Source of the DNA: Octadecabacter temperatus
GTDB taxonomy: Bacteria > Pseudomonadota > Alphaproteobacteria > Rhodobacterales > Rhodobacteraceae
NCBI RefSeq assembly: GCF_001187845.1
Contig: NZ_CP012160.1
Coordinates: 2,843,501-2,907,500 of the forward strand
Length of the DNA stretch: 64,000 nt
Direction of reading: 5' to 3'
Both the position numbers and the translations under genes were made by a program. The notes under the pieces were generated by a model, which was not told the origin of the DNA, made no database searches, and was given only the letters and a program-made list of their open reading frames with translations. How positions within the stretch are numbered: position 1 is the first letter of the stretch; every line of letters begins with the position of its first letter. Of the stretch, positions 53,958-64,000 are shown one piece after another.

Positions 53958-54842
53958 ATGAGCCAATACGCCCTCACCGTTACCTGCCAATCGAAGCGCG
54001 GCATTGTCGCTGCGATCGCCAATTATCTAGCAGACAATGACTGCAATATTACCGACAGCGCACAGTTCGACGATAAGGAAACGGGAAATTTCTTTATGCG
54101 CATCAGCTTTGAAACGGCCTCTGACGGTGACCTTGCTTCTTTGTCCGCAAAGTTCGCAGATTCCGCCGCGCCTTTTGACATGGCGTATCAATTCCACGAT
54201 GAGGCCGAAAAGATGAAGGTCGTCATCATGGTCTCCCGTTTCGGCCATTGCTTGAATGACCTGCTCTACCGCTGGCGCATTGGTGCATTGCCGATTGATA
54301 TCGTCGCGGTAATTTCTAACCACATGGATTATCAAAAGGTCGTCGTGAACAACGACATCCCGTTTCACTGCATCAAAGTCACAAAAGAGAACAAGCCAGA
54401 GGCCGAAACACGGATTATGTCTGTGGTTGATGACGCGGGCGCCGATCTGATTGTTCTAGCTCGATACATGCAGATTCTATCTGACGAGATGTGTCAGAAA
54501 ATGTCCGGCAAAATCATCAACATCCACCACTCCTTCTTGCCAAGTTTCAAGGGCGCGAACCCATATAAGCAGGCCTATGAGCGTGGTGTTAAACTCATCG
54601 GAGCAACGTCGCATTATGTGACGGCTGATCTGGACGAAGGTCCAATCATTGAGCAAGACATCGTGCGCGTGACCCATGCGCAATCGCCAAATGACTACGT
54701 GTCGTTGGGCCGCGATGTCGAAAGCTCGGTCCTTGCACGTGCAATCCACGCCCACATTCATCGCCGTGTATTCATCAACGGCAGCAAAACAGTGGTATTC
54801 CCCGCATCACCTGGCTCCTTCGCATCCGAGCGAATGGGTTAA
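53958..54842 (+). CDS. purU: Formyltetrahydrofolate deformylase
   Basis: PurU releases formate from 10-formyltetrahydrofolate, balancing one-carbon pools. The 294-residue protein has an N-terminal ACT domain (residues about 1-80), then the formyltransferase fold with VMVSRFGHCLNDLLYRW, HHSFLPSFKGANPYKQAYERG (in parts) and GATSHYVTADLDEGPIIEQD. AGGA lies eight bases before the ATG. It is monocistronic with a strong terminator after it. Confidence 0.95.
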   Translation: MSQYALTVTCQSKRGIVAAIANYLADNDCNITDSAQFDDKETGNFFMRISFETASDGDLASLSAKFADSAAPFDMAYQFHDEAEKMKVVIMVSRFGHCLNDLLYRWRIGALPIDIVAVISNHMDYQKVVVNNDIPFHCIKVTKENKPEAETRIMSVVDDAGADLIVLARYMQILSDEMCQKMSGKIINIHHSFLPSFKGANPYKQAYERGVKLIGATSHYVTADLDEGPIIEQDIVRVTHAQSPNDYVSLGRDVESSVLARAIHAHIHRRVFINGSKTVVFPASPGSFASERMG

Positions 54843-54847
54843 CGAAG

Positions 54848-54880
54848 ACGCCCGCGGATACGATCGCGGGCGTTCCTTTC
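54848..54880 (+). terminator. Terminator after purU
   Basis: A 9-bp perfect stem ACGCCCGCG / CGCGGGCGT with an 8-base loop, followed by TCCTTTC, begins six bases after the purU stop. It may also block read-through toward the convergent tctA. Confidence 0.8.
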
Positions 54881-54943
54881 TACAAGGATTTTCGGGAAAT
54901 CAGCTCAACCTTTCCGCGTTTGTTCAAGTGTGTGTCCTATCGT

Positions 54944-56428
54944 TCACGACTTGGTTCTTCGCGCCGTCAGGATTGGCAAGACGATCAGGCCAGCGGCGAT
55001 TACCAGTAGTCCCAGTGTCATTGGCCGCTCAAGAATAAACGAAACGCCACCGTACAACTGCATCGACCTAGAGAAGTTGTCTTCCATCATTCCGCCCAAG
55101 ATGAACCCGATCAACAAGGGAGGCAGCGGGAAGTTTGCAAATTTCAACGCAATTCCGCAAACCCCGAAGCCAACCAAGATCAGCAATTCGGTTGCGTTGT
55201 TTTGCCCGATGTAGGCGCCCATCAAAGTAAAGAACAAGATGAACGGGATCAGGTAGTTCCGTGGAATTGCCAACAGCTTTGCAATGTACGGAATGAGCGG
55301 CAGGTTCAGGATCAACAAAACAAGGTTGCCGATGAACATAGACATGATGACGGCCCAGAAAATTTGTGGCTCATCGACCATAAGGCGCGGCCCTGGTGTA
55401 ACATTCAATGCAATCAACGCGCCAAGCAGGATCGCTGTGGTTCCTGACCCGGGGATACCCAACGTCAGCAGCGGAACAAACGAACCCGTACAAGCAGCGT
55501 TGTTGGCTGTTTCTGGCGCGGCCAACCCTTTGATAGACCCTTTACCAAATTCTTCTTGTTCGGCCTTTGGCGCGATGTTGCGCTCGACCGCATAGCCCAA
55601 GAAGGACGCAATCGTAGCACCTGCACCTGGCAAAACCCCAATGAAGAACCCTTGTAAAGATTGGCGTCCGATAACGGGCGCGATGGCGCGTGCTTCGGCG
55701 CGTGTAATGCGCAGATCCTTAATCTCGCCGCCATCGTCCCCAAGGTTTTTTGGTTTCAGGACAAGGAAAACTGCTTCTGGAAGGGCAAACATCGCCATTG
55801 CCAAGGTAATAAACCCAAAGCCGGACTGAAGATCCATAATGCCTGCGGTGAAGCGTGGCATGTTGAACAATGCGCCCTCGCCCACTGTGGCCATGATCAA
55901 GCCAAGCACAGTCATCATAACCGCCTTGGTCACCTGACCCGGGCCGGCAAAGGCCGCAATCGCAGACAGTCCTACGACCATCAGCGCGAAATACTCTGCC
56001 GAATGGAATAGCAACGCCACGGACGACAACATTGGCGCAAAAATCATCAACAGAATCGCACCGATCGTGCCACCCGCAAAGCTTGCAATGGCCGCGATGG
56101 TCAAGGCTTTACCGGCTTTACCTTGTTGGGACATCGGGTAGCCATCAAACGATGAAGCCACTGTTCCTGCCACACCCGGTGCGTTCAAAAGGATTGACGA
56201 CGTCGACCCACCAAAAATCGCACCGTAATACACACCCGCCAACAGGATCAGCGCAGCTGATGGATCACCCATAGAAATCGCGACTGGGATCATGATCGCA
56301 ATGATCGACATCGGGCCAAGGCCCGGCAACATGCCAATGAATGTCCCGATCAAACAACCGCCAATGACGACCAATAGGTTCTGCAAGGATAGGGCCGTTT
56401 GCAGGCCAATCAGAATACCTTCTAACAT
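54944..56428 (-). CDS. tctA: Tripartite tricarboxylate transporter large membrane subunit TctA
   Basis: The 494-residue integral membrane protein has about eleven to twelve helices with IGTFIGMLPGLGPM near the N-terminus and GVLPGAGATIASFLGYAVE in the second half, the two pseudo-repeat motifs of TctA. Start 56428 follows tctB by four bases; the longer frame to 56515 lies inside tctB. With TctB and TctC it imports a carboxylate with cations. Confidence 0.95.
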   Translation of the reverse strand: MLEGILIGLQTALSLQNLLVVIGGCLIGTFIGMLPGLGPMSIIAIMIPVAISMGDPSAALILLAGVYYGAIFGGSTSSILLNAPGVAGTVASSFDGYPMSQQGKAGKALTIAAIASFAGGTIGAILLMIFAPMLSSVALLFHSAEYFALMVVGLSAIAAFAGPGQVTKAVMMTVLGLIMATVGEGALFNMPRFTAGIMDLQSGFGFITLAMAMFALPEAVFLVLKPKNLGDDGGEIKDLRITRAEARAIAPVIGRQSLQGFFIGVLPGAGATIASFLGYAVERNIAPKAEQEEFGKGSIKGLAAPETANNAACTGSFVPLLTLGIPGSGTTAILLGALIALNVTPGPRLMVDEPQIFWAVIMSMFIGNLVLLILNLPLIPYIAKLLAIPRNYLIPFILFFTLMGAYIGQNNATELLILVGFGVCGIALKFANFPLPPLLIGFILGGMMEDNFSRSMQLYGGVSFILERPMTLGLLVIAAGLIVLPILTARRTKS

Positions 56429-56432
56429 TGCT

Positions 56433-56915
56433 CTACACCCCCATGAAGAACGGCAGTGGGCGCAGGAAGATGCCGAGCACCTCTTGAACCAGATACCAAA
56501 CTGCACCCGTCGCAATCAGCGCAACAGGCACCATAACGTGCCATTTTCGTTCGCCTAGAATGAACGAACCAACAATAAGAAAGGCCGAGGTAGAGAACAC
56601 AAATCCCATTGGGCGCAGACATAGGGCGTAAACAACCATCAGCCCTAACAGGAACAAGGCCTGCCCGATGAAGTAGTCGCCCAAACGACGGTGATCGATA
56701 TCGCCGATCTTCTCCTCGCCCTTCTCAAGCCCGAGCAAAATGACGAGCGAGGCAACGATGCCAATGATCGAAAGTACTTTCGGGAATGTGCTAGGCCAGA
56801 TCGGATTTCGACGCATGAAAGGCGCAAGGCTACCGTCCATCGTGAACCACGCGGTGTACCCATAAACGATGCAGATGCCCAACAGGACAAGTGCGATCCA
56901 ACGATCTAAGGCCAT
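56433..56915 (-). CDS. tctB: Tripartite tricarboxylate transporter small membrane subunit TctB
   Basis: The 160-residue protein has four hydrophobic helices and poor overall conservation, as usual for TctB; the region IWPSTFPKVLSIIGIVAS is typical. It lies between tctC and tctA in one minus-strand operon. Confidence 0.9.
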   Translation of the reverse strand: MALDRWIALVLLGICIVYGYTAWFTMDGSLAPFMRRNPIWPSTFPKVLSIIGIVASLVILLGLEKGEEKIGDIDHRRLGDYFIGQALFLLGLMVVYALCLRPMGFVFSTSAFLIVGSFILGERKWHVMVPVALIATGAVWYLVQEVLGIFLRPLPFFMGV

Positions 56916-56947
56916 CAGCCTACCCCCAATTTTCAGAAAAGAAGTGA

Positions 56948-56972
56948 GGCAGAGCGGACGCGCCGCTCTGCC
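56948..56972 (-). other. Intercistronic hairpin between tctC and tctB
   Basis: A perfect 9-bp stem GGCAGAGCG / CGCTCTGCC with a 7-base loop lies 15 bases after the tctC stop. It should protect the upstream tctC mRNA or partly end transcription, giving more binding protein than membrane subunits, as is common in transporter operons. Confidence 0.6.
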
Positions 56973-56986
56973 AAAAGGTGCCTCGC

Positions 56987-57973
56987 TTAGAGGAAGCCCA
57001 ATTTTGTCATCAGATCACCAATGACTGTTTCCTGCTCTTCGAGGAACGTTTGGAAATCATCACCTGAGTTGTGGATGTTGACCCAACCGTTGCGGGCGCG
57101 CACTGCTTCCCACTCTTCGGTGTCATACATCGCAGCAATCGCGTCTTGGTACGCCGTCAGCTGCTCTTCCGGCAGGCCAGGAACCGCAAAGAAACCGCGC
57201 CAGTTGACGAAGGTTGTATCGATGCCCTGCTCCATCATGGTCATGGCTTCTGGTGCCGCGTCAACGCGAGCGTCTGATGTCACACCGATAATTTGAACTT
57301 CACCCTGATTGGCCAGATCGACCGCTTCAGAGAAACCAGTGGAAAGTGCTTTGATTTCACCAGACAGCAAAGCCGCCATCGCGGTACCACCAGCGTCGTA
57401 TGGGATGTAGTTCACACCCAATGCGTCACGGCCGGATGCTTCCATAACCATCGCAGCAACAAGGTGGTCCATGCCACCTGGAACCGAACCGCCACCAATT
57501 GGTGTGCCAGCTGGGTCTGCGTCGAACATGGCCAAGAACTCTTCCATGTTGGTCACGTCACTACCCGCAGGTACAACGATTGCAGCATAGTCACCGATCG
57601 TTCCTGAAACCAATGTTAGGTCACGGAAGTTATGCGGGAAAACGCCTGTAAGCGAGCGGATCACGATTGGGGTCGAGTTGACCATCAATGTGCCGTGGTT
57701 GCTGTCTGCATTTTCGATCATGTAGCCAATCGCAACGCCACCGCCGCCACCAGACATGTTTTCATATGTTGCCGTGCCGACGATGCCAGCTTCGGTCAAG
57801 GCTTCACCGGTTCCGCGGGCTGTGCCGTCCCAGCCGCCACCAGCGCCGCCAGGAATAATGAAGTGGATATCATCCAGGACTTGGTGGCCATCAGCGAAGG
57901 CTGCATTGCCAAGACCCAAGGTAGCAACCGCAGTTGCAATCAGGGCGCGACGGCCCATTTTCATCGTTGTCAT
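56987..57973 (-). CDS. tctC: Tripartite tricarboxylate transporter binding protein TctC
   Basis: The 328-residue periplasmic protein has a signal peptide ending GNAAFADG and the TctC/Bug fold, with IIPGGAGGGWDGTARGTGEAL, the YENMSGGGGGVAIG phosphate-like loop and GGGSVPGGMDHL. GGAG lies seven bases before ATG 57973; the frame to 58135 is not used because it runs through the divergent promoter. The ligand is a carboxylate, probably citrate-like, but not readable. Confidence 0.95.
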   Translation of the reverse strand: MTTMKMGRRALIATAVATLGLGNAAFADGHQVLDDIHFIIPGGAGGGWDGTARGTGEALTEAGIVGTATYENMSGGGGGVAIGYMIENADSNHGTLMVNSTPIVIRSLTGVFPHNFRDLTLVSGTIGDYAAIVVPAGSDVTNMEEFLAMFDADPAGTPIGGGSVPGGMDHLVAAMVMEASGRDALGVNYIPYDAGGTAMAALLSGEIKALSTGFSEAVDLANQGEVQIIGVTSDARVDAAPEAMTMMEQGIDTTFVNWRGFFAVPGLPEEQLTAYQDAIAAMYDTEEWEAVRARNGWVNIHNSGDDFQTFLEEQETVIGDLMTKLGFL

Positions 57974-58034
57974 GTTCTTCTCCCATTTGGTAGCCGTCTC
58001 CCACGGCCCCTGCGGATACCAAACCACAACAACC

Positions 58035-58050
58035 TGACACGGACCTGTCA
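58035..58050. promoter_or_regulatory. Candidate operator between tctC and tctD
   Basis: The 103-base divergent region 57974-58076 contains TGACA-CGGACC-TGTCA, a perfect 5-bp inverted repeat with a 6-base spacer. TctD is the obvious candidate binder. Both divergent promoters have to be here. Confidence 0.4.
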
Positions 58051-58076
58051 CGTTCAAATTCGGATAGCTAACACCA

Positions 58077-58745
58077 ATGAAATACCTTCTTGTCGAGGAC
58101 AACATGGACCTAGCAAACGCGATTTCATCGCGCATCCGCCTCGACGGTCATATTGTTGATCACGCTGCGAAAATCGCCGACGCGACCGCCTTTGCATCGA
58201 CGGGTGATTACGACCTAATCCTGCTCGATATTATGCTGCCCGACGGGGATGGTCGCAGCTTCCTAAAACAGCAACGTGCGGCCCAAAACGACACCCCAAT
58301 CATCGTTCTGACAGCCCGTAGTCAGGTGTCTGATCGAATCAGTATGTTGGATTTAGGGGCCGACGATTACGTCACAAAGCCCTTCGACCATTCCGAATTA
58401 CAGGCTAGGTGCCGTGCCGTATTGCGTCGAAAATCGGGTTCTGCGCAGTCCGTTCTGACGGTGGGCGACGTTGAATTTGACACCCTCGCAGGCCACCTCA
58501 GCGTCAAAGGGCAAAGCATCAACCTTCGCAATCGCGAACTGCGACTGCTGGAACTTCTGATTACGTCCAAGGGGCAGGTGTTCTCGAAACAGAAGCTGGT
58601 TGATCGGCTGTTCTCATACGACGATGACGTATCTGAGAACGCGATTGAGGTGTATATTGGTCGCCTACGCAAACATCTCGAGGGGTCGCGTGTTCAAATC
58701 AAAACCCTGCGTGGATTAGGGTATAGGCTGGATGATGACGGATGA
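58077..58745 (+). CDS. tctD: Response regulator TctD
   Basis: The 222-residue OmpR/PhoB-type regulator has the receiver domain (LVEDNMDLANAI; phosphoacceptor Asp in LLDIMLPDGDG; VTKPF with its Lys) and a winged-helix output domain from about residue 125. It probably activates the divergent tctCBA operon when its substrate is present, as in Salmonella. It overlaps tctE by 14 bases. Confidence 0.94.
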   Translation: MKYLLVEDNMDLANAISSRIRLDGHIVDHAAKIADATAFASTGDYDLILLDIMLPDGDGRSFLKQQRAAQNDTPIIVLTARSQVSDRISMLDLGADDYVTKPFDHSELQARCRAVLRRKSGSAQSVLTVGDVEFDTLAGHLSVKGQSINLRNRELRLLELLITSKGQVFSKQKLVDRLFSYDDDVSENAIEVYIGRLRKHLEGSRVQIKTLRGLGYRLDDDG

Positions 58746-60102
58746 TGTGAACGTCTCTGGATCGTTACGAAACCGTTTGGCATTGATCCTGACGGGCGGC
58801 GCTGCTGTGTTAGCCGCGATACTGTTTGTCGTCGTTCGCGCACTTGCAACACAGGTCGCCCAACAAGGCCAAGACAACATTCTCAATGCGTCTATGTCCT
58901 CCATCTTGGACACCGCCATTATCCGTGATGGGCGTGTGACATTGGACTTCCCCTATTCATCTCTGTCCATGCTGGGCACCAGCGCCGATGACCGCGTTTT
59001 CTACGCAATTTACGAAAATGACAGTTTGTTATCCGGTTACGGCGACCTTCGGACGCCCGACACCACGTCGCATGACCATAACCAATTCACCAACTCCACG
59101 TATAACGGTGATCCCATTCGCATTGCGACCGGCGCCCGTATTTTGATTGGTTCGGACGGTCCACGCACAGTTTCAGTTTCCATCGCACAAACTCAAGACG
59201 CCTTGTCAGATACGTTGAATATCATCTCACGCAATGTCGCGTTGATTGGGTTGGGCTTTTTCGTTCTGTCTTCCGCTCTCGCACTTTGGGCCGCATCCGC
59301 GACCAGTGGCCAGCTGCACAGGCTCACGCGATCAGTTACGCGTCGTGGCCCCCAAGACCTAAGTCCCGTAACCAAAGAAGTCCCCAGCGAAATGGGGCCG
59401 CTGGTAGGATCGCTCAATACTTTCATGTCTCGCCTGAACCATACGCTAACTCAATCCGAAGACTTTATCGCTGAAGCCGCCCACAGGATTCGAACGCCGC
59501 TCGCGACTGTTCGCTCGCACGCCGAAGCAACGCTTCAGCGGGTTGAACACTCCGAAAACCGGGCAGCCCTGCAATCCATGGTCCGTGCGATCGACGAAAG
59601 CAGCCGTGCCGCTGGCCAATTGCTGGACCATGCGATGGTAACGTTTCGTGCCGAGAACCTCGAAACCGAAGACGTCGATCTTGTTGAGCTTCTGCGTGAA
59701 CTGGTTCAACGCATGACACCAGTCGCTGACATGAAAGACATCACCATTACCCTGAACGCTGATGGCCCTGTAGTTCTGTCTGGGGATGCCATCTTGTTGC
59801 AAAACGCCCTGCGTAACCTGATCGACAACGCGCTTAAATATGCACCTGCTGAAACAGCAGTCGTAATCAATGTGTCTGCCACACCAGAAATTAGCGTCAG
59901 TGTTATGGATGGTGGTTCAGGCTTCGCTACAGATGAAATCACAACCCTGTCAGGGCGGTTCGTACGTGGCAAAGATACAGGTAATAAAGTGGGGTCGGGT
60001 CTCGGCCTAACAATCGCTAAAGAAGTCACAACCGCACATGGCGGAACAATGTCCTTACAGAACAGATCGGAGGGCGGCGCATGCGTTACCTTGCACTTCT
60101 AG
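58732..60102 (+). CDS. tctE: Sensor histidine kinase TctE
   Basis: The 456-residue kinase has an N-terminal membrane helix, a periplasmic domain of about 130 residues, a second helix (IGLGFFVLSSALALWAAS), a HAMP-like linker, the H-box AAHRIRTPLATVRSH, the N-box NLIDNALKY and the G-box GSGLGLTIAKE. It pairs with TctD. Its end overlaps the binding-protein gene by 22 bases. Confidence 0.94.
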   Translation: MMTDDVNVSGSLRNRLALILTGGAAVLAAILFVVVRALATQVAQQGQDNILNASMSSILDTAIIRDGRVTLDFPYSSLSMLGTSADDRVFYAIYENDSLLSGYGDLRTPDTTSHDHNQFTNSTYNGDPIRIATGARILIGSDGPRTVSVSIAQTQDALSDTLNIISRNVALIGLGFFVLSSALALWAASATSGQLHRLTRSVTRRGPQDLSPVTKEVPSEMGPLVGSLNTFMSRLNHTLTQSEDFIAEAAHRIRTPLATVRSHAEATLQRVEHSENRAALQSMVRAIDESSRAAGQLLDHAMVTFRAENLETEDVDLVELLRELVQRMTPVADMKDITITLNADGPVVLSGDAILLQNALRNLIDNALKYAPAETAVVINVSATPEISVSVMDGGSGFATDEITTLSGRFVRGKDTGNKVGSGLGLTIAKEVTTAHGGTMSLQNRSEGGACVTLHF

Positions 60103-61091
60103 CCCTGTGCCTAGCGCCACTGGTCGCTATTGCCCAGAACTGGGAAGATCGGCAGGTTTTCGGTGCCGGAAACACGGGTGCGCCACTACGCATCCTTTCC
60201 AGCACCGACGCCTCGTTCTTCACACCCATCATTGAAGACTTCATTGCGTCCAATCCATCCGCCTCCGTCGAATACCTCGTCACTGGAACGGCTGATTTGA
60301 ATAAAATTTTTCGTGAAACACCGAACGACTTCGACGTCGTCATCTCTAGTGCGATGGACCTGCAACTGAAACTCGCCAACGACGGTTATGCTGCCCGTCT
60401 GCAGGATGTCAGCCACCCCGAGTGGGCGCAGTGGCACGACAGCCTGTTTGCATTCACGTCCGAACCGGCAGCGATTGTTGTAAACCGCGGTGCCTTGGGC
60501 GATCTGCCCATTCCCAACACCCGCCAAGACCTAATCCAGTTGATGCGAAATCATCCCGACCACTTTCGAGGACGTGTCGGCACCTATGACGTCCGCCAGT
60601 CGGGATTGGGTTATTTGTTTGCGACCCAAGACGCCCGCGCATCCGAAACATTCTGGCGCCTTACCGAGGTCATGGGCCGCATCAATGCGCGCCTCTACTG
60701 CTGCTCAGGTCAAATGATCGACGACCTAATCGCAGGCGATCTGTTCATGGCTTACAACGTTTTAGGAAGTTATGCGCAGGTGCGTGCGGAAACCTCTAAC
60801 GAGCTATTGGTCATTTTGCCGTCTGAATTTCCAACCACAATGATGCGCACCGTTTTGGCATCACGTACGGCTGAAAATCCACAAGTCGCCGAAGACTTCA
60901 TCCGTCATCTTCTAACGTTACAGGCTGCAGGGGACCCATCAGACTTCCCACTTCCTTCCCTTTCACTTTCCGAAGCAAATGATGGCCAAACAACCATCGC
61001 GCTTAATCCCGCATTGATGACTTACCTGGATCAAATGAAGCGCGATGATTTTATCCGCGAATGGGAAGACGCGATCGTGCAGGATGAGTAA
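60081..61091 (+). CDS. Periplasmic substrate-binding protein in tctDE operon
   Basis: The 336-residue protein has a signal peptide (MRYLALLALCLAPLVAIAQ) and the fold of extracellular solute-binding proteins of the ferric/family 1 type (APLRILSSTDASFFTPIIEDF, VEYLVTGTADLNKIF, AYNVLGSYAQVR). It is not a TctC protein, and no permease is next to it. GGAGG lies before ATG 60081, 22 bases inside tctE. It may act as a periplasmic ligand sensor for TctE. Confidence 0.9.
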   Translation: MRYLALLALCLAPLVAIAQNWEDRQVFGAGNTGAPLRILSSTDASFFTPIIEDFIASNPSASVEYLVTGTADLNKIFRETPNDFDVVISSAMDLQLKLANDGYAARLQDVSHPEWAQWHDSLFAFTSEPAAIVVNRGALGDLPIPNTRQDLIQLMRNHPDHFRGRVGTYDVRQSGLGYLFATQDARASETFWRLTEVMGRINARLYCCSGQMIDDLIAGDLFMAYNVLGSYAQVRAETSNELLVILPSEFPTTMMRTVLASRTAENPQVAEDFIRHLLTLQAAGDPSDFPLPSLSLSEANDGQTTIALNPALMTYLDQMKRDDFIREWEDAIVQDE

Positions 61092-61734
61092 CGAGCAAGC
61101 GTTGAAACATGAAGATCATACACGATGTGCATATGGCTGCGCGCCAGCCCGCAACAAAGGCACCTGCGGCAACCGCAAATTGATCAAACGCGAGCGCTTC
61201 GAAGCCCGCATCTTAAAGGGCCTGAAGCACAATCTCTTACACCCAGACCTCATCGCCGAGTTTACGGCAGAGTATCAACGCGATTGGCACTGCCTGCACA
61301 ACGAGACCACATCGGAACGCTGCACCTGAGAGACAGAGCTCAAGACCACGACCCAGTAGATCGTCGAGGCCATCACCGTGGGGATGTTTCACGCGTCGAT
61401 GAAGTCCAAGAAGGACGAGCTCGAGACCCGTAAATCGAGTTCACGACAAAGCTAGACTCTTGCCCGCGCAAGAGCTCATTCTTCTGCACCTGGCCCTCGC
61501 AAACGTGTAGCTGAGTAGAATCTTTGCTCTGACTGCGAGGCTGAACGATAGCACGGAACGCCTTGAAGCCTCGGAGCGTCTAAGAGGTTTGATTTCGGAA
61601 GTAAAACTACACCCTGACGAGAACGCAGATGGGGGCTATATAATTGAACTAAATGGGGAAATTTTTGCGACCTTGGATCTAGAGGCCCTAGAAACGACAA
61701 AACCCACCGTTTTACGGGTGGGTGTCGGTTTCAA
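61084..61734 (+). pseudogene. Decayed serine recombinase, C-terminal part
   Basis: Only the C-terminal half of a large serine recombinase is left. The zinc beta-ribbon part is clear (RCAYGCAPARNKGTCGN, LIKRERFEARILKGLKHNLL) and stops at TGA 61327. After it, pieces in other frames match the coiled-coil and C-terminal region: VEAITVGMFHASMKSKKDEL and, from about 61526, LTARLNDSTERLEASERLRG. Several stops and frameshifts separate these. No N-terminal catalytic domain is present. It follows the tctDE operon and borders the tRNA/rRNA genes, so it marks a past integration or recombination event. Confidence 0.82.
61702..61730 (-). terminator. Terminator of the rRNA operon after tRNA-fMet
   Basis: On the minus strand ACCCACC / GGTGGGT with an 8-base loop is followed by TTTTGTCG, starting 12 bases after the tRNA. 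This ends the 23S-5S-tRNA transcript. Confidence 0.75.
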
Positions 61735-61811
<77 letters not shown>

Positions 61812-61878
61812 CTACCTAATCGTAATTTTGTCATCGAAGAGAGATACAAACACTCAATAGATCGAATTCCTTATTAGG

Positions 61879-61993
61879 TTTGGCAGTGACTTACTCTCCC
61901 ACGTCTTAAGACGCAGTACCATCAGCGCAACGGTGCTTAACGGCTGGGTTCGGAATGGAGCCAGGTGTTTCACTCGTGCTATGACCACCAAAC
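61879..61993 (-). rRNA. 5S ribosomal RNA
   Basis: About 115 bases with complementary ends (TTTGGTGGTCATAG ... AGTCACTGCCAAA), the CCGAACCCAGCCGTTAAG loop and a GATGGTACTG segment, typical of alphaproteobacterial 5S. The exact ends are by eye. Confidence 0.95.
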
Positions 61994-62111
61994 CAAAAAA
62001 GGAATTCGATACAATCAAGTGTTGTCCAAGTCAGCGTACGCTGAACTGTTGTGTGTGTAATGTGTGACTTTCATCAATCTGTATGACAAGGCATGCCTTG
62101 CTTCTACTGGA

Positions 62112-64000
<1,889 letters not shown>

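Noticed and set aside
57974..58135. N-terminal extension of tctC by 54 codons
   Set aside because: It would run through the divergent promoter into tctD and place the signal peptide inside the protein; the ATG at 57973 has a good ribosome site.
61125..61433. ORF of 102 codons overlapping the recombinase remnant
   Set aside because: It is a different frame from the one showing the zinc beta-ribbon motif and has no family features.

Overview
The window reads as a chromosomal segment of a marine-type alphaproteobacterium of the order Rhodobacterales (Roseobacter group). This rests on the overall gene set, the aa3-oxidase subunit IV micro-gene, the UvrC-PgsA-MoaD-MoaE order, the 23S-5S-tRNA-fMet order, and typical intergenic palindromes. 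Base composition looks even across the coding part. There is no prophage, insertion sequence or CRISPR array, so this is mostly core genome with a few accessory blocks. The one clear scar of a mobile element is a decayed serine recombinase beside the rRNA operon.

Layout. 1-5.0 kb: end of gshA, then a minus-strand pyrimidine/lipid operon (pyrB, two unknown membrane-associated proteins, a dihydroorotase homologue that lacks its metal ligands, plsY). 5.1-11.3 kb: a degenerate family-4 uracil-DNA glycosylase-like protein, moaB and an RND efflux pair. 11.3-23.5 kb: housekeeping and small genes (DsbD-like protein, YqgE, TsaC, an acyl-CoA dehydrogenase/MBL hydrolase set, a glutamine amidotransferase, an Lrp regulator, aa3 subunit IV, AzlCD, mobA, greA). 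23.7-30.7 kb: ETF-ubiquinone oxidoreductase, a TPR protein, ispE, a polyprenyl diphosphate synthase, a tRNA methyltransferase and tiny proteins. 30.7-42.5 kb: phaA-phbB, an EAL protein, tag, moaE-moaD-pgsA, uvrC, an SDR, a Ca/Na antiporter, a 53-residue cysteine protein, sppA and an ABC-2 transporter.

42.5-53.5 kb is the most distinctive block: a complete form I aerobic carbon monoxide dehydrogenase cluster, coxC-M-S-L-D-E-F-[mocA-like]-[30-aa ORF]-G-I, all on the minus strand. The large subunit carries the form I signature YRCSFR. The MocA-like cytidylyltransferase fits the need for molybdopterin cytosine dinucleotide, and moaB, mobA, moaD and moaE elsewhere in the window supply earlier and parallel Mo-cofactor steps. 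The 30-codon ORF is translationally coupled to mocA and is not a gene I recognise.

53.9-61.1 kb: purU, then a tripartite tricarboxylate transporter (tctA-tctB-tctC) divergent from its two-component system tctD-tctE, which overlaps a further periplasmic binding-protein gene. 61.1-64 kb: the recombinase remnant, tRNA-fMet, 5S rRNA and the 3' part of 23S rRNA, all RNA genes on the minus strand, with the 23S gene running off the right edge.

The points most worth a second look are the pseudo-dihydroorotase operon, the UDG-like protein without its cluster cysteines and catalytic-motif histidine, the micro-ORF inside the cox cluster, and the binding protein fused by overlap to the TctDE operon.
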